A stretch of DNA of 64,000 nt from Microbulbifer sp. A4B17. Lineage in GTDB: Bacteria; Pseudomonadota; Gammaproteobacteria; Pseudomonadales; Cellvibrionaceae. The notes under the pieces are model-generated. The model saw only the letters and a program-made list of their open reading frames with translations, made no database searches and was not told the origin of the DNA. Made by a program: the position numbers and the translations under genes. The stretch lies in contig NZ_CP029064.1 of assembly GCF_003076275.1 (NCBI RefSeq), positions 4,506,001-4,570,000 on the forward strand. The letters run 5' to 3'. This document shows, in pieces, positions 18,748 to 26,914 of this stretch. How positions within the stretch are numbered: the stretch's first letter is position 1; each line of letters begins with the position of its first letter.

Positions 18748-19059
18748 TTACACACTACCGTCCGATTCCACTACCAGAATACGAGCCTCCCCAACAGGGT
18801 GGGCTACATGTTCAGTGCCCTCGGAAGCGTAAAATATATCGCCAGGTCCCAGAAGCTCAGATTCTGTTCCGCCTTCTACTTTATAAAACATTTCTACGCG
18901 ACCATCGAGAACAGCAAAGACTTCCTGACCGTCATTGATATGCCAAATATAAGGTTTATTGGTCCAATGCAGCTTAGTGGTAATTCCGTTCATATTAGCG
19001 ATAAGTTGAGATGCCCAGGGCTTGTCACCAGTAAAATCGCTGCTACGTACTATCTTCAT
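18748..19059 (-). CDS. Small cupin-domain protein
   Basis: A 103-residue single-domain cupin. The two cupin motifs are recognisable: IWHINDGQEVFAVLDGRVEM (motif 1, with the second metal His replaced by Gln/Glu) and GDIFYASEGTEHVAHP (motif 2 with His). It is likely cytoplasmic and binds a small ligand or metal. It has no informative neighbour: a small hypothetical gene lies 72 bases upstream on the same strand. Function unknown. Confidence 0.8.
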   Translation of the reverse strand: MKIVRSSDFTGDKPWASQLIANMNGITTKLHWTNKPYIWHINDGQEVFAVLDGRVEMFYKVEGGTESELLGPGDIFYASEGTEHVAHPVGEARILVVESDGSV

Positions 19060-19131
19060 AAAGGTTATTCCAATATCACTTTATAAAAGTTCTGGCAAAG
19101 TAATTTAAAAAATCACTAACTACAAAACCGG

Positions 19132-19425
19132 TTATTCATAGGTAGAAGAAGCCATAGTGCCAATATCACGAGGCTTTTTTTCAGCAAGCTCATCCACCCG
19201 CCTTACTCCAAAGGTCACTGTTGGTGGGATTCCCATACCCAGATCGATATCCGCAACACGATAGTTGCATCCCCTGGCCTTGAGAATGGCATTGACCTTC
19301 TCCTGTTTTTCTACCGCTTTGATTACGGTATTGGCTATCACATCATCACTGCTAAAAGCGGTTACAGATTCATTGACCCTTTCACCAAGTTCCTTGGCTT
19401 TATCAAAAATACCCATAATCTCCAT
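19132..19425 (-). CDS. Conserved hypothetical protein, 97 residues
   Basis: A small soluble protein with an N-terminal amphipathic helix (IFDKAKELGERV) and a C-terminal VTFGVRRVDELAEKK segment. No family is recognised with certainty and there is no signal peptide. Two in-frame ATG codons (19425 and 19416) both have possible ribosome binding sites. It may share a transcript with the cupin gene downstream. Function unknown. Confidence 0.65.
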   Translation of the reverse strand: MEIMGIFDKAKELGERVNESVTAFSSDDVIANTVIKAVEKQEKVNAILKARGCNYRVADIDLGMGIPPTVTFGVRRVDELAEKKPRDIGTMASSTYE

Positions 19426-19705
19426 TTTCCTTATCTATTGAATAGCTGACGAAATCATAGGTTACTACTGGGTCAGAAGGAAAGAACACACTGCACTCAA
19501 GACGCGTTGGTCACTTGCAGCAAAAATTTTGAGTAAACGGCTAAGAGGGTCCTATCAGTCATCAGCTCTCAAAGCGTGGTTAATAGCTACTGACCACCCA
19601 TCCATAACCTGTGACAATCATTTAATTTCCTGACTCTATCCCCCGTGTCTTGCCCGCCCCAGATTGATATGTCACTATCATTTTTTTGAGGTTTGGTAGC
19701 GATAA

Positions 19706-20299
19706 ATGAGTGGGCGCAAGCAGTTCGATGAGTCACAAGTTCTGGACAAGGCCATGCGCGTTTTCTGGGAAAAAGGCTACAAAGCAACTTCCTTGTCAGA
19801 TCTTGAATCGGCCATGGGACTGAATAAATCCAGTATCTACAACACCTTCCAAAGTAAGGAGGCGTTGTATGGCCGCTGTCTGGAACACTTCCATACCCAA
19901 TATGCCTGCGATGCTATGGACACTTTGAACCACCCGGACTTCCGCACAGCCATGGGCGGCTTTCTGGAAATGCTTCAGTCAGGAATGGAAAGTTCGGAAA
20001 CCCCTGAAGGTTGTATCGCCACTATGGCAGCAATGGAGTTGGGTGCCAGTGAAGGGTTTCTCGCAGACCTGGTAGCCAAGGGTACCAATGATATGTTGGG
20101 CCGAATCGAAGCCCGTATGCAAAAAGCTATCGACGATGGCCAGTTGCAGGCAGGTGTCGATTGTGCCGCCCTCGCCGCGATGGTTATGGCGGTGAGCCGA
20201 GGCGTAGTGGCCCTGAATAAAGGCACAGGCAGTACCACCGCCGGCAAAAACAGTTACCAACAGCTATCCACAATTCTGGACCAGTATACACGTCCCTAA
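19706..20299 (+). CDS. TetR/AcrR family transcriptional regulator
   Basis: A 197-residue one-component regulator. The N-terminal TetR helix-turn-helix is clear (residues about 10-55: VFWEKGYKATSLSDLESAMG, then NKSSIYNTFQSKEALY). The C-terminal part matches the ligand-binding domain of AefR/YcdC-type members (EGCIATMAAMELG). It is convergent with the three-gene RND exporter operon, and TetR proteins commonly repress such exporters, but the promoter of that operon is 5 kb away, so the link is weak. A very short leader and no clear ribosome binding site precede the ATG. Confidence 0.88.
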   Translation: MSGRKQFDESQVLDKAMRVFWEKGYKATSLSDLESAMGLNKSSIYNTFQSKEALYGRCLEHFHTQYACDAMDTLNHPDFRTAMGGFLEMLQSGMESSETPEGCIATMAAMELGASEGFLADLVAKGTNDMLGRIEARMQKAIDDGQLQAGVDCAALAAMVMAVSRGVVALNKGTGSTTAGKNSYQQLSTILDQYTRP

Positions 20300-20339
20300 A
20301 AAAAGCCCACCCCAAAACTTCTTACCTCTTTGGGGTGGG
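20298..20339 (-). terminator. Terminator of the RND exporter operon
   Basis: An 11-base CCCACCCCAAA/TTTGGGGTGGG stem. On the minus strand it is followed by C and seven T (20304-20298), which overlap the TetR stop codon. It ends the minus-strand operon and, by its symmetry, may stop the TetR transcript too. Confidence 0.85.
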
Positions 20340-20368
20340 AATGGGGGCATTCCTGTGAGAATTAACTT

Positions 20369-21553
20369 TTAAAAATAGCGACGTAATTCCAACTGAAAAT
20401 AGTCGTCGTTGCGCAAGTCGTAGGTGGGGTCTTCTTCATCGACATTACCGAAAAAACGCGCTTCCGCTTCCATTAACCAGCGGTCATTTAGTCGGTGGGT
20501 CAGTTCCAGATTGGAAAAACGACTACCGTTATCCAAATCGGTACTTACGGAAAATAAAAGCTCCGTGTCCTGAGAATTATTTAGGGCATAGCGCGCACCT
20601 ATCGCAATATCATTTTGACTGGCTGTCGACCAAGGTCCAGTACGATCATCAAATTGATACTCCATTAATACCCCAAGATCTGAAACCGTTTCGCCAATAC
20701 CATAAAATGTATATTCGAAACCGCCAACAGCCGCTGTCTGACGATCTTCACCGCGAGGTTTAAATGAAATAGCTTCAAACTTCCACAACCAAGCTCCACG
20801 GGTAGTTTGGATATCCACACCCGTCTGATCGATCTGTGCATAGTAAGGCGCAAGCAAACCGTCTTCCGTAAGCAGCAATAATGGATCCCGATTAGTGCCG
20901 GAGAAATGGCTGAGGCCCAGGTCCCAATCTCCAAGTACATGGCTGTAGCGCAAGGCCCAATCTATATGCTTTTCCTCCCGGTCAGATTGATAGACCGCAG
21001 CATCCTCATCCACTGGCAGCGGTGCACGCAATCGCCCTTCCCGGCCAACAAACTGACGCTCGCGAAAACCCAGTAAACCGTACACCTCCAGTGTTCCCCA
21101 ATCACGCTCCATCAGGAGGTTAATCATGGGTTGGCCAAGCTTGTCTTCACCATCGATATTTTCCAGTACATCATCCTGGTTAATCACATCCACCAAATGA
21201 ACGGTTTCAGTAACTCCCCAAAATACTTTGCGCACCCCGGCGTAAAGCTCGAAACTATCGTAAGCTTTCCACCAGTAAAGCTCGCCGAGATCCGCGTGAT
21301 TGCGATCGCTATCCTCACTGTCCCAGCGCCCAAAGACACTGGCCACAACACGCTGGTTTCCATCGTCAAAATCCCGGTAGTACTCGAGATTTAAAGACGC
21401 AGAAAGACCGGCATCACTTTGTGCTGAATCCAAAGGGTCTGCAGTGAATGCGCGGGCCTCCAGGCCCGCATAACCGCTCAACTCATTTGCTCCAGCCGTA
21501 TGACTCAACGCCGCCAATAGTGGCAACAAAGTGAGTATTTTTCGGTTAACCAT
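20369..21553 (-). CDS. Outer membrane beta-barrel protein of an RND exporter operon
   Basis: A 394-residue protein with a signal peptide (about residues 1-22, ending AGA) and many alternating amphipathic strands, ending in an aromatic residue (ELRRYF), as expected for an outer membrane barrel. Strand-like segments such as YYRDFDDGNQRVVASVFGRWD and WALRYSHVLGDWDLGLSHF support this. Such barrels recur next to RND/MMPL exporters and LolA-like proteins in marine Gammaproteobacteria. It starts 11 bases after the LolA-like gene ends and is the last gene before the terminator. It might be the outer membrane end of a lipid- or pigment-transport path; that is inference. Confidence 0.78.
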   Translation of the reverse strand: MVNRKILTLLPLLAALSHTAGANELSGYAGLEARAFTADPLDSAQSDAGLSASLNLEYYRDFDDGNQRVVASVFGRWDSEDSDRNHADLGELYWWKAYDSFELYAGVRKVFWGVTETVHLVDVINQDDVLENIDGEDKLGQPMINLLMERDWGTLEVYGLLGFRERQFVGREGRLRAPLPVDEDAAVYQSDREEKHIDWALRYSHVLGDWDLGLSHFSGTNRDPLLLLTEDGLLAPYYAQIDQTGVDIQTTRGAWLWKFEAISFKPRGEDRQTAAVGGFEYTFYGIGETVSDLGVLMEYQFDDRTGPWSTASQNDIAIGARYALNNSQDTELLFSVSTDLDNGSRFSNLELTHRLNDRWLMEAEARFFGNVDEEDPTYDLRNDDYFQLELRRYF

Positions 21554-21564
21554 GGGCGCAATCC

Positions 21565-22380
21565 CTATTTCGCCCTGGAGAGACTATTTTTGGTGAAGTC
21601 GCGATCAGTAAAACCATTGCCAAATACCCAGTCGCCGTACAACAACTCTGTGGATTTACCGGTCTGGTGATTAACCATTTCCATTTTATTGGCCCGCCAG
21701 TATTGATCACCGTACTGGTTGTAGTCGGAAATCGTGAGGGTCTTCATCAGGTCCCCTTTTCGGTCATAATAGTCGGTTCTCCATGCGCGGTACTCCTCTG
21801 TATCAACCCAAAGGTGTTGAATGGAATAACCAGATTTAGGATCAACCGGGTCCAACTCCAGAACAAAGTGATCGCGGCCATCGAAAGACTCGTTGCGCAA
21901 ATATTTATAGGTGTATTTCTCCACCTCCTGTGAGGCGATATCTTCATAGGAGAATTCACTACCCATAAATGGTCCAGACTTGTTGCTGGAGGAAATACGC
22001 TTTACTCGCTTTAAAGCAGGCAAATAGAGCCACTGGTCATCGGAGCCCACTTTATGAGTAAAGGACAAAAATGCTGTGCCCTTTACATCCCGAGGGTTGT
22101 CAAAAATCACCAGGGATTTATCTCCGTCATTTTCCTGCTCCAGAGTTTTGGTGCGCATAGCCCGCACACTCTCCTCACCATATTTATTGCGCAGGGTCAT
22201 TGTAAGGCTATTGCTGAGATCACCGAATCCCAAGTCGCGGCGGTCCGCCTCCTTGGCAATTTCCAGACCTTTCTCTGCGGCCAGGTCCAGTTCACTGGCA
22301 GAAACAGAGAAAGCTGCCAGAGCCAGGGCACCTGCTAGGGCCCGCGTCAAAAACTGTTTTTTAGAGCGGCTGGGTTGCAT
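21565..22380 (-). CDS. LolA-like 'outer membrane lipoprotein-sorting' protein
   Basis: A 271-residue periplasmic protein with a signal peptide (about 1-29, ending SVSA) and a LolA/LppX-like beta fold. Typical family segments are FLSFTHKVGSDDQWLYLPALKRVKRI, GSEFSYEDI and LWVDTEEYRAWRTDYYDRKGDLMKTL. These proteins accompany RND exporters and probably carry a hydrophobic cargo through the periplasm. The start at 22380 lies 20 bases inside the end of the RND gene; the AAGGAG ribosome binding site lies within the RND reading frame, so translation is coupled. Confidence 0.88.
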   Translation of the reverse strand: MQPSRSKKQFLTRALAGALALAAFSVSASELDLAAEKGLEIAKEADRRDLGFGDLSNSLTMTLRNKYGEESVRAMRTKTLEQENDGDKSLVIFDNPRDVKGTAFLSFTHKVGSDDQWLYLPALKRVKRISSSNKSGPFMGSEFSYEDIASQEVEKYTYKYLRNESFDGRDHFVLELDPVDPKSGYSIQHLWVDTEEYRAWRTDYYDRKGDLMKTLTISDYNQYGDQYWRANKMEMVNHQTGKSTELLYGDWVFGNGFTDRDFTKNSLSRAK

Positions 22381-24718
22381 AGTTTTGCTCCTTATTTTCA
22401 ATAGAGGTAATAGCGGGGTCGTACGCCTTGGCATCGAGCTTCATCAAGAGAATTGGAAGAAGTAGGAAATCCGCTAGCAAGGCCATCAAAATGCAAATTG
22501 CGGTCAAAAGTGCCATGGAGGAATTCATACCGAAGGAGGACTGGGCCAAAACCATAAATCCGGCAATCAGAATGACTGAGGTCACAACTATCGCTACCCC
22601 CACTGAAGAGAAGGCGTAACGCAGTCCGTCCTCCACGTTGTAGCCTGCACGGCGCTGGCGCAGGTATTTACTGAGGAAGTGCACTGTGTCATCTACCACA
22701 ATACCCAGTGCCATACCGATCACCATAGTGACAGCCACATTGACCTCAGCTACCAGCGCACCCCAAAGGCCAAATGCCAGGCCGGCCGGCAACAAGTTGG
22801 GAATCAAGCTTAAGAAACCGAGTTTGGCACTGCGCAGGGCAATACCAATCAGTGCAGAAATTAACACCAGCGCAACCAGAGTTCCCACCAACATGCCCTC
22901 CATATTGCGCTCGGCAATATTGGCAAACATGATCGACGGACCTACACCATAGGCGGTTACACCAATATTTTTCTCCAGCCAATTACTGCCGGCATCTGCC
23001 ACCGTTTTGAGTTCTTTCGACTTGAGGTTATCGAGAGTTACAATAATCTGCGTCGATGACTTAGCCACATTCAACTGGTTATTTAAATCCAAGCCATAGG
23101 GGAGAGACAGCTCGTACAGTAACAAATACTGGGCTGCCAATTCCTGATCCTCAGGCAACCTGTAATAGGCCGGATCGTCAGCATGCAGATTTTTGTTCAA
23201 GCGCTTGAAAGTATCGCCAATGGTATTGACATGGCGCACCCCGGGCTGGGCCTGCATCCACTCAGTGAAACGCTCCAGATTAGCAAGAAATTCCGGATTG
23301 CTGACACCATTGTTGTCACCGGATTCGATCGAATAAATCAGCTGGTAAATACCAGAGAGGTTGTCATTGATATAATCTGAATCGGTTCGGAACTCCACAG
23401 ATTCATCAAAGTAACCAACAAAGTCATCATTAATCTCATTGTTTGGAATCATTGCCAATAATCCCAACGAGACAATGACTCCCGCCAGTAATATCGGGCG
23501 CTGACGGCGAATCACAAAATCTCCCAGAGTATCCATGGAGCGTCCAATTTTGGATTCACTGGCGCGACTCTTGGCTGGCAGTATCGCCATCAATGCAGGC
23601 AGTAAGGTAACCGATAAGAAGAAGGCCACCATCACACCCATCGCGGTAATATTACCCAGATCGTGGAAGGGAGGCGCATCGGAAAAGTTCATCGACAGGA
23701 AGCCAATGGCGGTAGTGATTGAAGTTAAGAACACAGGCCCCATGTTGAGCTGCAAGCTCTCTTTAATTGCATCGTGCTTGCTGAGTCCACGGCGCATTGC
23801 AGCAAACAGACTCACCAATATATGTATCGAATCCGCCACTGCGAGAGTCATGATAATGGTGGGCGCAGAAGCGGAGGGCGGTGTCAATTTAACACCTATA
23901 AAACCGGCCAAACCCATGCCTGCGGCCATGGAGAAGACGATAACCAATAGCGCTGCAAAAGTCGCACTGAAGCTCCGCACCAGCAAAAATACAACCGCAA
24001 TAATCACCAGGTACATGAGCGGAACTAAAGTGCTCATATCTGACTGAGAGGCCTCAAAAAATGCATTACTCAGTAAAATAATACCGGTCGCATAGACCTC
24101 TACATCGTATTTTGCCTCAATCTCTTCCATCAATGCCTGTGCAGCTTCAGCCGCTTCAGGGGTTTCATGCATGGATTTTTGTGGAAGCTGGAAGGTGATA
24201 TTTATCCCTGTAACGGAACCATCACTATTTACCAGGCGCTCCTTCAAGGTGGGATCTGCCAGCGCTACAACCTTGATAGAGGCCAAGGTTTCTGCATCTA
24301 AACTGCTGGCATTTTCCACCAAGTCCTGTACCAGAAGGTCATCTTCCTCGGCAATGGTGTGCTGGAAGTTGGTAATTGAATCCACCCGCAGCGCATAGGG
24401 TAACAACCAGGATTTCTCCGTCATCTCCTCTACGGCTGCCAGGGCGTCATTGGAAAAGGCATTGCCATCTTTAGGCACTATCGCAAACAGAATATTGTCA
24501 TTCTTGGTGTAAGTGCGCTGGATTTGCTCATAAGCTTGTAGTTGCGGATTAGCTTCACTAAAGAATGCCCGGTAATCATTGTTGAACCCCAGGAACCTTG
24601 CTCCGCTTACCGCAAAGAAGGCTAACAGTAGTGCGCCAATGGCTACCATCCATCGATATCGAATAAGCCAATCCGCATAACGGCTGACCCAATTCGAAGG
24701 TAATTGGGGGGATGACAT
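22361..24718 (-). CDS. RND superfamily (MMPL-type) exporter
   Basis: A 785-residue inner membrane protein with the RND layout: one N-terminal helix, a large periplasmic domain, five more helices (about 215-370), a second helix at about 410, a second periplasmic domain and a final block of five helices (about 620-765). The motif GMALGIVVDDTVHFLSKYLR in helix region 4-5 of the second half carries the acidic proton-relay residues. This short form without a membrane-fusion partner belongs to the COG1033-like exporters of lipids or hydrophobic compounds. The ATG at 24718 has a GAAGGAG site 8 bases upstream. It is the first gene of an operon with the LolA-like and barrel genes. Confidence 0.9.
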   Translation of the reverse strand: MSSPQLPSNWVSRYADWLIRYRWMVAIGALLLAFFAVSGARFLGFNNDYRAFFSEANPQLQAYEQIQRTYTKNDNILFAIVPKDGNAFSNDALAAVEEMTEKSWLLPYALRVDSITNFQHTIAEEDDLLVQDLVENASSLDAETLASIKVVALADPTLKERLVNSDGSVTGINITFQLPQKSMHETPEAAEAAQALMEEIEAKYDVEVYATGIILLSNAFFEASQSDMSTLVPLMYLVIIAVVFLLVRSFSATFAALLVIVFSMAAGMGLAGFIGVKLTPPSASAPTIIMTLAVADSIHILVSLFAAMRRGLSKHDAIKESLQLNMGPVFLTSITTAIGFLSMNFSDAPPFHDLGNITAMGVMVAFFLSVTLLPALMAILPAKSRASESKIGRSMDTLGDFVIRRQRPILLAGVIVSLGLLAMIPNNEINDDFVGYFDESVEFRTDSDYINDNLSGIYQLIYSIESGDNNGVSNPEFLANLERFTEWMQAQPGVRHVNTIGDTFKRLNKNLHADDPAYYRLPEDQELAAQYLLLYELSLPYGLDLNNQLNVAKSSTQIIVTLDNLKSKELKTVADAGSNWLEKNIGVTAYGVGPSIMFANIAERNMEGMLVGTLVALVLISALIGIALRSAKLGFLSLIPNLLPAGLAFGLWGALVAEVNVAVTMVIGMALGIVVDDTVHFLSKYLRQRRAGYNVEDGLRYAFSSVGVAIVVTSVILIAGFMVLAQSSFGMNSSMALLTAICILMALLADFLLLPILLMKLDAKAYDPAITSIENKEQNYATQPL

Positions 24719-25572
24719 TAAATCAGCTCCTTCAAACAACTTGATAAAAAATAATTAATCAACAATCTAAGCAAATTGGCATTTACTTATAGCAATAGAA
24801 TCCCGTGGTAGCCCAATATAAAATCAGCTACAAAATTTGATAAAAAGGCACTCTAATGCCATCAACCAAGCCGTAAAGATGGCTGAGACATCAATAAACA
24901 ATCATCGGGTTATACGCTATAAGAACCACTTCTTTGTAATTAGCGGTAGTCAATCATCAGGCAAAGCTTACCTCTCCCCAACACAGGGGCGACCGCCAGA
25001 CAGCTTCAGAGTTAAGAAAAGTTCTAATTTACAGCGACGTAAATTTAACAATAAATATAATAATTATTTATTTATGCTTAAGACATACAGATATATTAAT
25101 AACCTGCCTATTATTATCACTAATAACTAATTTGCTAATTATCCTGTGAGAAACAATTAGAGGTCTCTACTACTTAACCACCTTCTGATTATTTCCAGCC
25201 ATCACTCTAATAGAGCATTAATGCCCAAAGTGATTGACCAGCAATGCCACTAGTCTTGGACCTCATAGATATACTCTCGACATTCCATTGTGCCTCCTGA
25301 AACAGGGCACAACAGTTTGCCCTATTCATGACCAGTCAGTATCACTTTCTGCATCACCAAGTCTTGTGAAGCCCGTGAGAACCTCCTGCCGTACTCATTA
25401 CTCAGTGGTTACAGCCCCTCCCACAATCCATGCAGAACATCTTGAACCGTTCGGTTCATCATGTCAACAGCGGAATTTCAAAATATATAAAGGCTAGCCA
25501 GCGCGAGGGGGTCTGTTGCGCAAAATCTGGGTTAAAATCGGGCGACGATAATGAGAATGAAGGAATTGTGCT
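24719..25572. other. AT-rich intergenic region between divergent genes
   Basis: About 850 bases without a supported gene. It must contain the promoters of the RND operon (left) and of the M20 amidohydrolase (right). The open frames in it have no ribosome binding site and no coding character. No repeat or operator was recognised. Confidence 0.5.
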
Positions 25573-26874
25573 GTGAAAAAATTGCTCCTGCCCATCGCAA
25601 TCGGTGCATCGCTGCTGGCCACCCAAGCCTTTGCAAGCGATCCTAAGCCTCAGCAATTGCTGGAAAATACTGAGTCCAAAGTGATCGAGTGGCGTCGCCA
25701 CCTGCACCAGAACCCAGAACTGGGCAATCGCGAATTTGAAACAGCCAAATATATTGAAAAACACCTGCGTACACTGGGCCTTGAAGTTGAAACCGGTATC
25801 GCCCATACCGGCCTTGTGGGCTTTTTGAGAGGAGGCAAACCGGGACCAACTGTTGCCTTGCGCGCGGACATGGACGCTCTGCCAGTCACCGAGAGAACCG
25901 ATGTGCCCTTCGCTTCCAAAGCGAGAACCACTTACCAAGGTAAAGATGTTGGCGTTATGCATGCCTGTGGCCACGATACCCATGTGGCCATGCTGATGGG
26001 CGCTGCCGAGGTCCTGGCAGGACTTCGCGATGAGCTGGCTGGAAACGTCTTGTTTATATTCCAGCCCGCAGAAGAAGGCGCACCGGACAATGAAGAAGGT
26101 GGCGCGGAGTTGATGCTCAAAGAAGGGATCTTCAAGAAGTACAAGCCGGATGTGGCCTTTGGCCAGCATGTCACTTCATCACTACCCACCGGCGTCATCG
26201 GCTATCGCTCGGGCCCGCTTATGGCCGCTGCCGATGAATTCCGTATTACAATCAATGGCCGCCAAACCCATGGCTCACGCCCCTGGGGTGGAGTGGACCC
26301 TATTGTCGCCGCGGCACAAGTCGTAATGGGCACCCAAGCCATTGTCAGCCGCCAGATCGACATCACCAAAGAGCCCGCAGTCGTTTCCTTCGGACGTATT
26401 GACGGTGGTGTTCGTAACAATATCATTCCCGACAGCGTCTATCTGAACGGCACCATCCGTAATTTTGATATGGATAACCGCGAAGAAATTTTCAAACGCT
26501 TAAAAACCACTGCGGAGTTAATTGCTGAAAGCTCCGGTGCAAGCGCAGATGTGGAGATTCTGGAGGGCTATCCGGTAACGATAAATAATGCAGAGCTGAC
26601 AGAAATGGCCCTGCCTGTTCTGAGATCTGCTGTCGGTGACAAGAATGTTGTAGAAGTACCCAAAATCACAGGGGCAGAAGATTTCTCCTACTACGCCAAT
26701 GAGGTCCCTGGCTTTTTCTATTTCCTGGGAGTAACTCCTAGGGATCAGGATGCCAGCCAAGCGCCAAGCAATCACTCACCGCTTTTCTATGTGGATGAGG
26801 ACGCTTTGCGCAAGGGTACTGAAGCGCTGACTCTGTTAACTTTGGATTATATGGCAAACTATAAAAAACAGTAA
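25573..26874 (+). CDS. Exported M20-family amidohydrolase
   Basis: A 433-residue protein with a signal peptide (residues 1-21, ending AFA) and the fold of M20D amidohydrolases (IAA-amino acid / hippurate hydrolase type), which hydrolyse N-acyl or N-carbamoyl amino acids. Metal ligands are visible: HACGHDTH (residues 130-137, with Cys132 and His134), the PAEEG pair of glutamates, GQHV and the C-terminal NHSPLFYVDED. A dimerisation/lid domain lies in the middle (about 205-320). The start is GTG with an AAGGAA site; the signal peptide begins there. The export signal is unusual among cytosolic relatives but known in marine bacteria. It stands alone. Confidence 0.9.
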   Translation: MKKLLLPIAIGASLLATQAFASDPKPQQLLENTESKVIEWRRHLHQNPELGNREFETAKYIEKHLRTLGLEVETGIAHTGLVGFLRGGKPGPTVALRADMDALPVTERTDVPFASKARTTYQGKDVGVMHACGHDTHVAMLMGAAEVLAGLRDELAGNVLFIFQPAEEGAPDNEEGGAELMLKEGIFKKYKPDVAFGQHVTSSLPTGVIGYRSGPLMAAADEFRITINGRQTHGSRPWGGVDPIVAAAQVVMGTQAIVSRQIDITKEPAVVSFGRIDGGVRNNIIPDSVYLNGTIRNFDMDNREEIFKRLKTTAELIAESSGASADVEILEGYPVTINNAELTEMALPVLRSAVGDKNVVEVPKITGAEDFSYYANEVPGFFYFLGVTPRDQDASQAPSNHSPLFYVDEDALRKGTEALTLLTLDYMANYKKQ

Positions 26875-26882
26875 TTGTAAAG

Positions 26883-26900
26883 GAGCCCCTCTTGGGGCTC
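26883..26900. terminator. Hairpin between convergent genes
   Basis: A perfect 7-base GAGCCCC/GGGGCTC stem with a TCTT loop, between the M20 gene and the convergent FG-GAP gene. There is little T tract on either side. An almost identical hairpin follows the paralogous FG-GAP gene (30102-30119). Confidence 0.6.
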
Positions 26901-26914
26901 ACTTTCACAATTAT

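Noticed and set aside
24837..25497. Two open frames (97 and 87 codons) in the gap before the M20 gene
   Set aside because: No good ribosome binding site, AT-driven composition and no resemblance to known proteins.
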